Notes: generated by a model from the letters alone, not told the origin. A stretch of DNA of 64,000 nt from Exiguobacterium sp. BMC-KP (GCF_001275385.1 NZ_LGIW01000015.1:1364001-1428000); one strand, 5' to 3'; shown: positions 29,006 to 37,595, numbered from the stretch's first letter. Translations and numbers: made by a program.

Positions 29006-29046
29006 TGTAACAAATTGTTCACATGTGCACGTGATTTTTTTCACAA
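29006..29046 (-). promoter_or_regulatory. Two tandem Rex-like operators upstream of cydA
   Basis: The better site (29029-29046) is ACGTGA-N6-TCACAA, one perfect half and one with two mismatches. A weaker, imperfect dyad (29006-29023, TGTAAC...GTTCACA) lies next to it. A possible -10 (TATAAA on the minus strand, 28997-28992) follows. Rex is known to repress cyd operons through multiple such sites in B. subtilis. Confidence 0.5.
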
Positions 29047-29076
29047 AATGTTCGAAAACTCCTATTCTTACATATA

Positions 29077-29114
29077 TAAAAAGCTTTCCCATTCTTGATT
29101 TCGAAAGGGAAAGC
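29077..29114 (-). terminator. Terminator of the ccpC-dapL unit
   Basis: An 8-bp stem (29083-29090 with 29107-29114) followed on the minus strand by T5 and an AT-rich tail. It lies just after the dapL stop. Confidence 0.75.
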
Positions 29115-29144
29115 ACGATATCCTTCATTATTTCATAAAACTTT

Positions 29145-30257
29145 TTAAACATACTCTCGGAAATAATGATCCAATAAATCGATCACGAACGGTATGGCCG
29201 ATTCGTCCGGGTTTAATGTTGGTTGATGTAATCCAGAGGTCGGATTATCAACCCCAAGCCAAAACATCATCCCTGGAATTTCCTTAAGCATGAAACCAAA
29301 GTCTTCTCCTGTCATTGCCGCGTCACACTCAATATAGTTCGCATTCATCTTGACGAATGACGAAAATTTATCGACGATTTGCCGGTCATTGACGACTTCG
29401 TAATACCGATTTCCGAATTGTAAATCGATCTTGACCCCAAACGAAGCTTCGATTCCACGAATGATATCACGAACGCGTCGTTCAAGTTTTTCCATGTCTT
29501 CTCCATTGAGTGCACGCATCGTTCCGTCAAGAACCGCTCTACCGGCAATGACGTTTTCCCGAATTCCAGCATCGACCTTTCCAATCGTGATGACACTGCA
29601 GTTCATCGGATTGATCGATCGGCTGACGATCGTTTGTAGTTGCATGATGAGAGCGGCTTGAGCAACAACGGTATCAATCGTCAAGTGAGGAAACGCCGCA
29701 TGACCACTTTGACCATAAATCGTAATATGAACTTCTCGAGCACTCGCGAATAAGACACCGGGACGACTGGCAATCGTACCGACTGGATATTCCGGTGCGA
29801 CATGTAGACCATACATCTCACTTGGATGGTATTTTTCAAACAACGGACTTTTAATCATCGGTTCCGCCCCGCCCGGTCCTTCTTCCGCTGGTTGGAATAA
29901 AAAGACGACATCATCCATGACAGGTAACTCAACGATTCGTTGTATCAATCCTAACGCAATCGACGTATGCATATCATGACCACAGGCATGCATGAAGCCT
30001 GGATGTTCTGAGCAAAACGGAAGCCCTGTTGCTTCTTCGATCGGTAATCCATCAATATCTGCTCGGTAACCGATCGTCCGGTTTCCGGTCAATCCTTTCA
30101 CTCGGACGAACACACCTGTTTCAAACGTATCATACGTGACACGATCTGGTGGATAGGCACGAATTTGTTCCAATATAAAAGCTTGCGTCTTAAATTCCTT
30201 GAACCCTGGTTCTGGTATTTTATGAAGCGCGCGCCGCATTTCAATGGCGTATTCCAT
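29145..30257 (-). CDS. dapL: N-acetyldiaminopimelate deacetylase
   Basis: M20-family metallo-deacetylase of the acetylated branch of lysine and diaminopimelate synthesis. Visible motifs are the start M-R-x-x-L-H-K-I-P-E-P-G-F-K-E, the metal-site H-A-C-G-H-D-M-H-T, the catalytic P-A-E-E-G-P-G-G-A-E and the late T-G-E-D-F-G. At 370 residues it matches B. subtilis YkuR. The naming as a diaminopimelate enzyme is by similarity and context; related M20 enzymes include aminoacylases. Unlike B. subtilis, no dapH precedes it. Instead its start overlaps the end of the ccpC-like gene by 17 bases. Confidence 0.85.
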   Translation of the reverse strand: MEYAIEMRRALHKIPEPGFKEFKTQAFILEQIRAYPPDRVTYDTFETGVFVRVKGLTGNRTIGYRADIDGLPIEEATGLPFCSEHPGFMHACGHDMHTSIALGLIQRIVELPVMDDVVFLFQPAEEGPGGAEPMIKSPLFEKYHPSEMYGLHVAPEYPVGTIASRPGVLFASAREVHITIYGQSGHAAFPHLTIDTVVAQAALIMQLQTIVSRSINPMNCSVITIGKVDAGIRENVIAGRAVLDGTMRALNGEDMEKLERRVRDIIRGIEASFGVKIDLQFGNRYYEVVNDRQIVDKFSSFVKMNANYIECDAAMTGEDFGFMLKEIPGMMFWLGVDNPTSGLHQPTLNPDESAIPFVIDLLDHYFREYV

Positions 30258-31131
30258 CTGACTGACTTCCTCCTTCTTCTTTTACGATGTCCCAAAATGC
30301 TTGGACTTGTTTTAATTCAAGCATCGATTCCGTAGACAAGATCCACGTATCTCGCTTTAGTACTTTTCCGGATGAGGTCTTCAACGGAAGTTGCATAACT
30401 TCATTCGAGTGCTGAATCGTCGACTCAGGCAGGATTGCAAAACCAATCCCATGTAGCGCCATCTGTTTGCATGTCTCGATTTGATCGACGACAAGTGTCC
30501 GAGATGGTGGACTTGCGAACCGATCTTGCCACCATTCTAAAATTTCTTGATAGTAAGTCGAATCACTCTTGAACTGAATGAATGGTCGATCTGTTACGCG
30601 CAACTGCTCGATCGACGTCAGTTCACTATCGACGAGATAGAGCGGATCTGAGAACAGGCGCTCTTTGACACCTTTCCAATCTGGATTTCCACGAATGATA
30701 CCGATATGAAAGTGCTCTTCTAACATATGACGCATCATCTCACTGGACCATCCTGTGACGAGCTGAACGCGAACATGCGGGTAGCGTTCAACGAATCGCT
30801 TCAAGACACGCGGGAGCCAGTACTGACCCATGATGGAGGCGACTGCAATCCGAAGTGTCCCATAGACGGCACCTTCTTCTGCCGTCAATTCACTTTTTAG
30901 TTCGAGTTCTTTTCGATTCATCTCTTTCGCGAGACCAATCACTTTTTCTCCTTGAGGTGTGATACTTAAGCCACGCGATGAACGGATGAATAGTTTTGTT
31001 CCCCAACGTCTCTCGATCGCAACAAGACGTTGACTAAGCGCAGGTTGCGAAACGAATAATCGTTCAGCGGCCCGCCTCATATTTAATTCTTCCGATAAAG
31101 TGATCAACATTTCCATTTCAGACACTTGCAA
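30241..31131 (-). CDS. ccpC: LysR-family regulator, CcpC-like
   Basis: DNA-binding regulator with an N-terminal winged helix (E-E-L-N-M-R-R-A-A-E-R-L-F-V-S-Q-P-A-L-S-Q-R-L) and a C-terminal ligand-binding domain, 296 residues in all. The whole length resembles what I remember of B. subtilis CcpC, including F-I-Q-F-K-S-D-S-T-Y-Y and V-D-Q-I-E-T-C-K-Q-M-A-L-H-G-I-G. CcpC senses citrate and represses TCA-branch genes. B. subtilis ccpC (ykuM) is a few genes from dapL, so the pair here looks like a collapsed version of that region. Overlap with dapL suggests co-transcription. Confidence 0.85.
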   Translation of the reverse strand: MQVSEMEMLITLSEELNMRRAAERLFVSQPALSQRLVAIERRWGTKLFIRSSRGLSITPQGEKVIGLAKEMNRKELELKSELTAEEGAVYGTLRIAVASIMGQYWLPRVLKRFVERYPHVRVQLVTGWSSEMMRHMLEEHFHIGIIRGNPDWKGVKERLFSDPLYLVDSELTSIEQLRVTDRPFIQFKSDSTYYQEILEWWQDRFASPPSRTLVVDQIETCKQMALHGIGFAILPESTIQHSNEVMQLPLKTSSGKVLKRDTWILSTESMLELKQVQAFWDIVKEEGGSQSDGIRH

Positions 31132-31196
31132 TGTGAGATTCGACTCCTCATGATATAAGATGGCATTAGTTTAACACGTTAGAAAGGACGATACAT

Positions 31197-31592
31197 ATGA
31201 CACGCTATCATTTTATGTTCATCATCTCAACGATTGCAACGCTCGGCAGTCTCTATTTCAGTGAAATTCGCGGGTTCATCCCTTGTCCACTCTGTTGGTG
31301 GCAACGGCTATTCATGTATACGACAGCCTTTTATTTGCTTATCTCGCTGTTCCGATCGAAAACGATTGATCCTCTATTCGTTCGCCTATATGTGCTAGCC
31401 GGTTTTGGCGTCGCCTTATACCATGTCATCCTTGAGCGTTTACCCGATGGGGAAGCATTATGTACGAGCGGATGCCTCATCAAATGGGTCAACTACTTTG
31501 GTTTCTTGACAATCCCGATGATGAGTCTCATCGCCTTTACATTGCTATTGATTTTAGCGTTCTATCCAGCACGTTCAAACAACGAAGCGTAA
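31197..31592 (+). CDS. bdbC: Thiol-disulfide oxidoreductase of the DsbB/BdbC family
   Basis: Four-helix membrane protein that passes electrons from an extracellular DsbA-like oxidase to the quinone pool. The quinone-side pair is C-P-L-C (Cys30, Cys33) followed by W-W-Q-R, and the second pair lies in L-C-T-S-G-C (Cys89, Cys93). At 131 residues it has BdbC/BdbB size. The ATG is behind AAAGGA. No DsbA-type partner (bdbD) lies next to it, although such pairing is usual, so the partner must be elsewhere. Confidence 0.92.
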   Translation: MTRYHFMFIISTIATLGSLYFSEIRGFIPCPLCWWQRLFMYTTAFYLLISLFRSKTIDPLFVRLYVLAGFGVALYHVILERLPDGEALCTSGCLIKWVNYFGFLTIPMMSLIAFTLLLILAFYPARSNNEA

Positions 31593-31620
31593 GAAGTAAC
31601 ATCTTTAAAGGACTAAAAGT

Positions 31621-31647
31621 AAGGAGAAGCCGATTGCGCTTCTCCTT
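31621..31647. terminator. Bidirectional terminator
   Basis: A 10-bp perfect stem (31621-31630 with 31638-31647) with a T-rich exit on the plus strand. It lies between bdbC and the convergent FAD oxidoreductase gene. Confidence 0.7.
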
Positions 31648-31664
31648 ATTTGTATCGTTTAGTA

Positions 31665-32936
31665 TCATGTCCATCGATTGAAGACGCTCACTGCGCTTGA
31701 AAATGCTAACTCTGAGAGTTGCCCTGTCCCTTCACACCAATCTCCGACGAATGCAACGTCCGCATGGTCAGGAAGCTGCGTCGAAAGAGGAGTTTGTCCC
31801 ATCTTCCATTTGATTTCTTGAACGACTGCCCGTTTGATCGTTCTTTCTGCGACGATACGCTTACGCCAGTCTGCGAAATGAAGGTCTAGCATCTGTTCGA
31901 TTCCAGATCGAACATGTTCAATGTAACCCGGATCTTCTAAACGATCGTGCTCGAGATAGGCGATCGCTTGAAGCACTTGACCATTTTTCGGTGCAAGACT
32001 TGTATCATAATGCGATAAATCCGTGATGAAAGCACGATGCGCTCGGTCATAGATATAGGAATAAGGTGTTTGAATATAAGGCTGTAGTCCAAGATCATAC
32101 ACGAATACTTCTACCGGTTCATGACTAGCATATGGTGTAACGAATTGTTGTATTGTAGGCGGTGTCGCCATTTTTAGGATTTCGCGTGGCGGTATGGCAA
32201 AGATGATTCGTTCTACGGTCCATTCCTGCTTTTTTCGATCTCGAATCAGAAATCCTGACGTAGTCGACTCAACTGCTGTTATTTTCGTTTTCTTCAGGAT
32301 TGATCCCTGATTTTCTAATATGATTCGTTCTAGCTCCTGCACTAATCCTTGCCACCCTCCCTCAATATAGGAGACAGGCTTACGTGTCCGAAAAAGTTTT
32401 TGATAATACTCGAAGTAAACGTCTGAAGGAATCTTCTCCGGTTCCGCCGTAAAAAAGTTCGTCGATGCCAAATCAAGCATCAACTGCGCGACTTGTTCAT
32501 CGACTTGTTCTATTTTTAACCATTGTCCGATTGATTGTTGCGGATCGCCTCGTTCCACCCGTAAAATCGTTTTAATGATTTCCCATGTAAACCGGACCTT
32601 GTTCGTTCCTTCGATGACCTCCGTTTTCAACAATCCCCAGGCGTTCGCAGGTACAGCCGTCAAATGACCTGAAAACTCATATTTCGCACGACTCGCCGAA
32701 AAATCAAGCCATGTCACTTCGATTCCGAGTTGTTTCGTTAATTTTCGAAGAATGGATTGATCGCGTCCATATATAGCATGAGCGCCGTAATTAAACGTAT
32801 ATCCTTTTACGGTTTGAGAGGTAGCACGTCCTCCGAGTAATCCAGCATCAAAGAGCATGACTGCTTCTCCTTGTTTTGCGAATAATGCCGCTGCAGTTAA
32901 CCCGGATAATCCCCCACCTATGATACCAATCGTCAT
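31665..32936 (-). CDS. FAD-dependent oxidoreductase, amine oxidase/phytoene desaturase-like
   Basis: Flavoprotein of the protoporphyrinogen oxidase and carotenoid desaturase superfamily. The N-terminal Rossmann loop is I-G-I-I-G-G-G-L-S-G-L-T-A-A (residues 3-16), followed by a G-G-R-A-T-S signature near residue 35. A second FAD contact near the C-terminus is V-A-F-V-G-D-W-C-E-G-T-G. At 423 residues it is complete. There is no carotenoid gene beside it, so the substrate is unknown. Exiguobacterium-type organisms are pigmented, but linking this gene to pigment would be speculation. It is a single-gene unit. Confidence 0.82.
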   Translation of the reverse strand: MTIGIIGGGLSGLTAAALFAKQGEAVMLFDAGLLGGRATSQTVKGYTFNYGAHAIYGRDQSILRKLTKQLGIEVTWLDFSASRAKYEFSGHLTAVPANAWGLLKTEVIEGTNKVRFTWEIIKTILRVERGDPQQSIGQWLKIEQVDEQVAQLMLDLASTNFFTAEPEKIPSDVYFEYYQKLFRTRKPVSYIEGGWQGLVQELERIILENQGSILKKTKITAVESTTSGFLIRDRKKQEWTVERIIFAIPPREILKMATPPTIQQFVTPYASHEPVEVFVYDLGLQPYIQTPYSYIYDRAHRAFITDLSHYDTSLAPKNGQVLQAIAYLEHDRLEDPGYIEHVRSGIEQMLDLHFADWRKRIVAERTIKRAVVQEIKWKMGQTPLSTQLPDHADVAFVGDWCEGTGQLSELAFSSAVSVFNRWT

Positions 32937-33010
32937 ACCTTCGCCTCCTCAACAATCATTTCTATTCTTTTCCCATAACAGTCAAAGAGAAATCGAAGAA
33001 GATGAAAAAA

Positions 33011-33042
33011 AAGACATGATTTCAAACATGAAATCACGTCTT
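33011..33042 (-). terminator. Terminator after nadE
   Basis: A 14-bp stem with one mismatch (33011-33024 with 33029-33042) and a four-base loop, followed on the minus strand by eight T. It lies just after the nadE stop. Confidence 0.9.
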
Positions 33043-33053
33043 CTTATTCACGA

Positions 33054-33872
33054 TTATGCTTTCCACCAGTCGTCGAGTGGCGAGACTGGCATATGATGCT
33101 TATGCCCAACACGTTTATACTGCGTTTCTAACTTCTCTTGGCTAGTTGCTGAAATCGTTTTGCCTTCCAAGTAATCATCAATTTCTTCGTAGGTCATACC
33201 AAGCGCTACTTCGTCTGGTAATGCCGGACGGTTTTCTTCAAGATCTGCCGTCGGAATTTTTTCAATTAAAACCTCTGGTGCATTTAGATAACGTAAGAGT
33301 TGCTTTCCTTGGCGTTTATTCAAACCTGTTAATGGCGTTAAATCACAAGCACCATCACCATGTTTCGTATAGAATCCTGTCACGAATTCGGCTGCATGAT
33401 CCGTTCCAACGACGAGACATCCATAATGAGCGGCTAAATCATACTGGCTTTTCATTCGTTCACGCGCTTTCGTATTTCCTTTACTAAAGTCGGAAAGTTC
33501 TGCGCCTGTAGCTTCTTCGAACGCTTGCATCGATGCTTCGACCGCTGGTTTGATATTTACACGGAGTGAATGATCCGGTTGAATGAACGTCAATGCCGTT
33601 TGTGCATCTGCTTCGTCCTGCTGTTCTCCGTAAGGTAAGCGGACCGCGTAAAATGCGACATCTTTCCCTTCTTCTTTTCGTAGTTCTTCAACGGCTAGTT
33701 GGCATAGACGCCCCGCGAGCGATGAATCTTGTCCTCCAGAGATACCTAAAACAAATCCTTTAGCCCCTGTATGTTTTAAGTATGCCTTTAAGAACGATAC
33801 ACGTTTACTTACTTCTTGTGCTGGGTCAATGACAGGTTTTACGCCTGTTACTTGAATGATTTCTTGCTGCAT
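33054..33872 (-). CDS. nadE: Ammonia-dependent NAD synthetase
   Basis: Adenylates nicotinate adenine dinucleotide and aminates it with ammonia to give NAD+, the last step of NAD synthesis. The N-type ATP pyrophosphatase loop is G-I-S-G-G-Q-D-S-S (near residue 45). Downstream motifs include G-T-D-H-A-A-E and [10 protein letters not shown]. The short form lacks a glutaminase domain. I take the ATG at 33872 (272 residues), since the upstream in-frame GTG at 33884 lies on the AAGGAG ribosome site. The BsuPI lipoprotein gene ends 33 bases upstream and may be co-transcribed. Confidence 0.95.
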   Translation of the reverse strand: MQQEIIQVTGVKPVIDPAQEVSKRVSFLKAYLKHTGAKGFVLGISGGQDSSLAGRLCQLAVEELRKEEGKDVAFYAVRLPYGEQQDEADAQTALTFIQPDHSLRVNIKPAVEASMQAFEEATGAELSDFSKGNTKARERMKSQYDLAAHYGCLVVGTDHAAEFVTGFYTKHGDGACDLTPLTGLNKRQGKQLLRYLNAPEVLIEKIPTADLEENRPALPDEVALGMTYEEIDDYLEGKTISATSQEKLETQYKRVGHKHHMPVSPLDDWWKA

Positions 33873-33905
33873 GAATCTCTTCACTCCTTCATATCGTATT
33901 GTTCA

Positions 33906-34352
33906 TCAATTTGAATTAAGCTTTTGACGATCCGTCGTTTGTTTTTCATTTGCTCCCTTGAACTGGCGAATGGTTGCAACACGTACTTCTGTACTATCGC
34001 CTGAGTCCCGGATTGGTACTTCCACTGTGTAGCGTTTGATTTCACCTTTCGTAAATGTATCCTTTTCAATAGCTTGTGTGAACACTTGCTCTTTCTCAAA
34101 ATCATACGTTACGTGTTGATTGGCATCAATTAATTGAGCCTGGAAACGTTGTGAGGATGGATACGTCACGTTTACACTATGATCATTCGGATTCGTTAAC
34201 AAAATGTTTAATTGAATCATGTCATCTTGTTCTGTCATCTTGACTGCAATCTGAATCGGTTCGTTCATCGTTTTGGTTGCCTGTTGTTTCTTTTCCTGGC
34301 ACCCCGCAAGACAAATAGTCAGAGAAAGTAGAACGAAAAAGAGACGTTTCAT
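33906..34352 (-). CDS. BsuPI-domain lipoprotein
   Basis: Secreted lipoprotein of 148 residues. The signal peptide ends in the lipobox L-A-G-C with the lipid Cys at residue 18. The mature part resembles the intracellular proteinase inhibitor BsuPI beta-sandwich: an L-L-T-N-P-N-D-H-S-V-N-V-T-Y-P-S-S-Q-R-F core, a V-F-T-Q-A motif, then V-E-V-P-I. In BsuPI the domain inhibits subtilisin-like proteases, but here it is extracytoplasmic, so a different target or a structural role is likely. It sits directly upstream of nadE. Confidence 0.78.
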   Translation of the reverse strand: MKRLFFVLLSLTICLAGCQEKKQQATKTMNEPIQIAVKMTEQDDMIQLNILLTNPNDHSVNVTYPSSQRFQAQLIDANQHVTYDFEKEQVFTQAIEKDTFTKGEIKRYTVEVPIRDSGDSTEVRVATIRQFKGANEKQTTDRQKLNSN

Positions 34353-34395
34353 CTCATCCCTCCTTAATCTAAATCAATTTTATCACAAAAAAAAA

Positions 34396-34420
34396 GCGAA
34401 AGAGGATTCTCCTCTTTCGC
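34396..34420 (-). terminator. Terminator after the 70-codon gene
   Basis: An 11-bp perfect stem with a three-base loop (34396-34406 with 34410-34420), followed on the minus strand by nine T. Confidence 0.92.
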
Positions 34421-34432
34421 GCGTTAATTTGC

Positions 34433-34645
34433 TTATGCTACAGGTAAAGTCGATGGATTCATATTAAATGAAAACAATTGCTCAAGTCCTGTCGCAAACA
34501 ATTCATCACAAATATCTTCAGCAGCGTTAGCTGGTGCGACTAACGTAATTGTCCGACTGTCAACTGTCTCGATCGTCACGTATACCCCCATTGCTGTTCG
34601 TTCTTTGTATCCTACTGCTAAATCTGTTTCAGCGAAAAGTAACAT
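34433..34645 (-). CDS. Small hypothetical protein
   Basis: A 70-residue protein that I do not recognise. It looks like a small alpha/beta fold: strands L-L-F-A-E-T-D, M-G-V-Y-V-T-I-E-T-V and T-I-T-L-V-A-P, then a helix A-E-D-I-C-D-E-L-F-A-T-G-L-E-Q-L-F. It has one Cys and no signal peptide or membrane segment. A purine-rich AAGGGGAG site precedes the ATG and a strong dedicated terminator follows, which support a real monocistronic gene. Confidence 0.65.
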   Translation of the reverse strand: MLLFAETDLAVGYKERTAMGVYVTIETVDSRTITLVAPANAAEDICDELFATGLEQLFSFNMNPSTLPVA

Positions 34646-35004
34646 ATCCCCGATTCTCCCCTTTTCTCATTCATATGTTCAGTCAAGAGATGACCTACAT
34701 GTTTCGAATTCGTTATTGTAGGTTTACTGTACCAAAGAGCTAAAAAAAGAAGAGAATTGTCATTCGACATTTCATTTCAAAACAATATTTCAATCAAAGA
34801 AGGAATATTTTGGAATTATCTATTTAATTGCTACATGCAAGCTTTTTAACGAGCATTCCCAACACATTTCATTTTGGTTTCAAAAAGATGACAACACAAA
34901 TTTGATTTTTTTACCATCGTTATTGAGAAACAGGGAAAATATACCTAGATAATTGATGACTCATTTTGTCGAATGATTGCTCGATACAGTATTTTTTCGA
35001 GTTC
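34646..35004. other. Gene-free AT-rich gap
   Basis: A 359-base gap between the 70-codon gene and the CvfC-like gene. Within it I see an ACCTACA/TGTAGGT dyad near 34693-34724 upstream of the small gene, and otherwise a stretch clearly richer in A and T than its surroundings (about 34740-34980). No frame with a ribosome site and no strong terminator is visible. Confidence 0.6.
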
Positions 35005-36096
35005 TTATGAACTTTCATCAATCAATCGATTCATTTGCTGCCAGACCGTCCCTAGTGCTTCTTCCCCACTTTCAATCCGGGTTAAAGCAAGTTCCGCCTG
35101 TAGGGCTACTTCATACTCGCGATCCCGACTTGCTTCACGTAATCTCGGAATCGACTGTTCCGTTCCTACATCAAATAAGAACCGAGCAGCACGCCAGCGT
35201 ACTAATTTATTTTTATCCGTCAACGCTTCCATCATCATCGGTTCAGCTTCAGGCATCGCCCAATCCGAAATCGTATCACCGGCTGTCCGACGAACGATAC
35301 CCGACGGATCGTGCAGCGCACTTGTCAAATACTCTAACAACTCTTCCCGATGATCCTCGAACATCCCGAGCTTCACAATCGCTTGACGACGAATTTGCAT
35401 CTTCTCATCCTGTAATAATCGGGCATACGCCGGAACCCATTCCATCTCAACAGGTAATTCATCAAGTGCCGCAAATCGTTCTTTCCAATCGTTCGACTGA
35501 ATCGCTTGCCCACTGAACATAATATCTTCTCCTGCTGCGAGCGACTTAAGACGCTCCAAACGTTCGATTGGATAAGCAATCTCAATCTCATGTGCTACTT
35601 CGCGCAAACTCTCATCAAGATCACCGTATCGAGGTGCTTGTTCCACCCATCGTCTGTCACTGATGACGTTTTGGACGAATGGTTGGACGAATAACGCCGC
35701 TTCTCGGAAACGTTCTGACAATCCTTCCCGTTTTTCTTCTAATCCCTTCACACCTTTGATTTGCATTGGCACGCCTAAAATGAACTGAACGAATAGATGG
35801 ACAGGTTCATACTCAGCATCCGTCTCGTGCTGTTCTACATCATTTAATGTTTCTCCAAATGCACGTCGTATATCGATGACAAGCGAACGCCAATCATATT
35901 TCGGATAACGTTCGATCGACAAAAAGTCACTGACCTGATAGACGAATTTAACACCTGGAATTTCAAGCAATCGCTGTATGTGTTCTGGTGCTCCAAATGC
36001 ATGCTCAAAAGTCTGCCCTTTTTCCGAGAAATTTTCATCGACGATGACTTTCATGTTATTTGGACTTGGTGTTGGCTCAATCGCTACGATTTTCAT
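35005..36096 (-). CDS. CvfC-like protein with Nfu N-terminal domain and HEAT repeats
   Basis: A 363-residue protein. Residues 1-85 resemble the N-terminal domain of Nfu iron-sulfur scaffold proteins (E-P-T-P-S-P-N-N-M-K, then G-V-K-F-V-Y-Q-V-S-D-F-L-S-I). The C-terminal half has HEAT/armadillo-like helical repeats (R-Q-A-I-V-K-L-G-M-F, then R-R-T-A-G-D-T-I-S-D-W, then W-R-A-A-R-F-L-F-D-V-G). This matches conserved virulence factor C of staphylococci and YpgR of B. subtilis. There is no Cys pair for a cluster, so a scaffold role is doubtful. The ATG at 36096 has GGAGGGG upstream; the longer start is rejected. Confidence 0.82.
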   Translation of the reverse strand: MKIVAIEPTPSPNNMKVIVDENFSEKGQTFEHAFGAPEHIQRLLEIPGVKFVYQVSDFLSIERYPKYDWRSLVIDIRRAFGETLNDVEQHETDAEYEPVHLFVQFILGVPMQIKGVKGLEEKREGLSERFREAALFVQPFVQNVISDRRWVEQAPRYGDLDESLREVAHEIEIAYPIERLERLKSLAAGEDIMFSGQAIQSNDWKERFAALDELPVEMEWVPAYARLLQDEKMQIRRQAIVKLGMFEDHREELLEYLTSALHDPSGIVRRTAGDTISDWAMPEAEPMMMEALTDKNKLVRWRAARFLFDVGTEQSIPRLREASRDREYEVALQAELALTRIESGEEALGTVWQQMNRLIDESS

Positions 36097-36152
36097 GTAT
36101 ATCCCCTCCATTTCTATCATTTCAGAAATCCAATCTGAAATGCAAAGCAAAT

Positions 36153-36176
36153 GCCCTACAGAAATGACCGTAGGGC
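36153..36176 (-). terminator. Weak terminator-like hairpin after the hydrolase gene
   Basis: GCCCTAC (36153-36159) pairs with GTAGGGC (36170-36176). The following T tract on the minus strand is short, so termination is likely partial. Confidence 0.45.
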
Positions 36177-36183
36177 AAAATCG

Positions 36184-36897
36184 TTACTTGAATGCTTCCT
36201 CGATGATCGCAACGAATGCATCCGGTGTTTCAAGCATCCCCATGTGTCCACTTTCTGTTGAGCGATGTAAGAGATGGTCGTTCACTGGTGCAAAGGCATT
36301 TTCTTTTGAAATCAATTGATCTTTCTTACCATGAATAATGACACCTTTGACTGTTGATTCAGTCAGCGCTCTTGTCATATCTCGGCGATCTCGCATCGCA
36401 GAAAGCGCGCGGATAGCTCCTTCGACTGTCATCATATATCCGATCTCAAGTGCTTCAGCAACCGCAAATTCATCTGCCCCTTCCGCGAATAAGGATGGAA
36501 CGAGACCATTGACGAATTCTCTTACGCCGACTTCTTCGACACGCGTGATGTTTTGGTTCCGTTTTTGTTTCGCTTGTTCATCATCTGCTTTTGCTGTCGA
36601 ATACACAAGACCGTACCCGCTGATTTGATCGGCATACGCTTCTACGATTGCCGCGGTAATGTATCCGCCAAAGGAATGTCCAATGATGATTGGATTTTCA
36701 ATACCACGTCGCTCAAGATCATGCATGACCCATTCGGCAAACCCCTCAATCGTATCTGGTCCGACATCGAGTCCCTCGTGCCCCGGTAAGCTTAACGGCA
36801 ATACATCGAAAGAATGTCGTAAATTCGCCTCTACTCGATTAAAATAATCTGTTCCTCCTGTAAATCCATGTAGGAGCACAAGTGTTTGTTTTTCCAT
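36184..36897 (-). CDS. Alpha/beta hydrolase
   Basis: A 237-residue single-domain hydrolase. The oxyanion-hole motif L-V-L-L-H-G-F-T-G-G is at about residues 6-15. The nucleophile elbow is G-H-S-F-G-G (Ser at about 74) and the catalytic His is in S-G-H-M-G-M-L-E-T-P near the C-terminus. The acid is probably the Asp of H-G-K-K-D-Q. The layout resembles MenH and carboxylesterases, but no menaquinone genes are nearby and the substrate is unknown. The acetyltransferase gene ends nine bases upstream, so they are probably co-transcribed. Confidence 0.85.
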   Translation of the reverse strand: MEKQTLVLLHGFTGGTDYFNRVEANLRHSFDVLPLSLPGHEGLDVGPDTIEGFAEWVMHDLERRGIENPIIIGHSFGGYITAAIVEAYADQISGYGLVYSTAKADDEQAKQKRNQNITRVEEVGVREFVNGLVPSLFAEGADEFAVAEALEIGYMMTVEGAIRALSAMRDRRDMTRALTESTVKGVIIHGKKDQLISKENAFAPVNDHLLHRSTESGHMGMLETPDAFVAIIEEAFK

Positions 36898-36905
36898 TGA
36901 CTACC

Positions 36906-37463
36906 TCATCCCTTCCATTCAGATGCGAGCATACGATACATCGTCAAATCCATGAAACGACCATGACTGTATGCATAATCTTCTAATAATCCTTCAGCTT
37001 GAAATCCTAATTTTTGTACTAATGCATTGGAAGCGATATTTTCAGGTGCAACGAGAGCACTAATCCGGTGGAGAGCAAATTCTTCAAAGCCATATGTCAG
37101 AACAGCCCTCGCCGCTTCCGAAGCGACACCACGTTGCCAATGATCTTGACTGACTTCAAAACCAATCTCCGCCCGATGATATTGAGAGAGCCAGTTATGA
37201 AAACCGATCGTCCCGATCAATTGATTCGTTTGCGCATCAGCAATTGCCCAGCGAATCGCTTTACCTTGCGTGAACTGTTCCTTAAAGTAACTGATGACAT
37301 TTTTGGCTTCATAGACCGTCACGAGCGGATCCGATCCATAATAGTACATGACTTCATCATCTGATAAGATTTTAAACAATTCACGTGCGTCGCGGTTTTC
37401 GAGCTCACGTAATATGAAGCGCTCGGTCCGCAATTCCGGGAATGGCTTTCGCAAGCCCCACAT
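36906..37463 (-). CDS. GNAT acetyltransferase, RimJ/RimL-like
   Basis: A 185-residue N-acetyltransferase that uses acetyl-CoA. Family features are the start R-T-E-R-F-I-L-R-E-L-E-N-R-D-A, the strand W-A-I-A-D-A-Q-T-N-Q-L-I-G-T-I-G, the motif R-A-E-I-G-F-E-V-S-Q-D-H-W-Q-R-G-V-A-S-E-A, and a late S-N-A-L-V-Q-K-L-G-F-Q-A-E-G-L-L. This resembles ribosomal-protein alanine acetyltransferases and the B. subtilis relatives of that type. The acceptor is unknown. It is the first of two genes with the hydrolase. Confidence 0.88.
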   Translation of the reverse strand: MWGLRKPFPELRTERFILRELENRDARELFKILSDDEVMYYYGSDPLVTVYEAKNVISYFKEQFTQGKAIRWAIADAQTNQLIGTIGFHNWLSQYHRAEIGFEVSQDHWQRGVASEAARAVLTYGFEEFALHRISALVAPENIASNALVQKLGFQAEGLLEDYAYSHGRFMDLTMYRMLASEWKG

Positions 37464-37595
37464 GCTCCATCACCCCTCTTTATGCTTCTCTATGTAGTAT
37501 GCCCGTTTTCAGAAGTAAATATCCTTTCAGGCAATTCGAAGTTTTGCTACTATTAAATTATGAAGTAATTAGTCATGGAAAGGAAGCGAAGTGGT

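Noticed and set aside
34549-34743. 64-residue plus-strand ORF
   Set aside because: It is antisense to the start of the 70-codon gene, with no ribosome site and no terminator on its strand.
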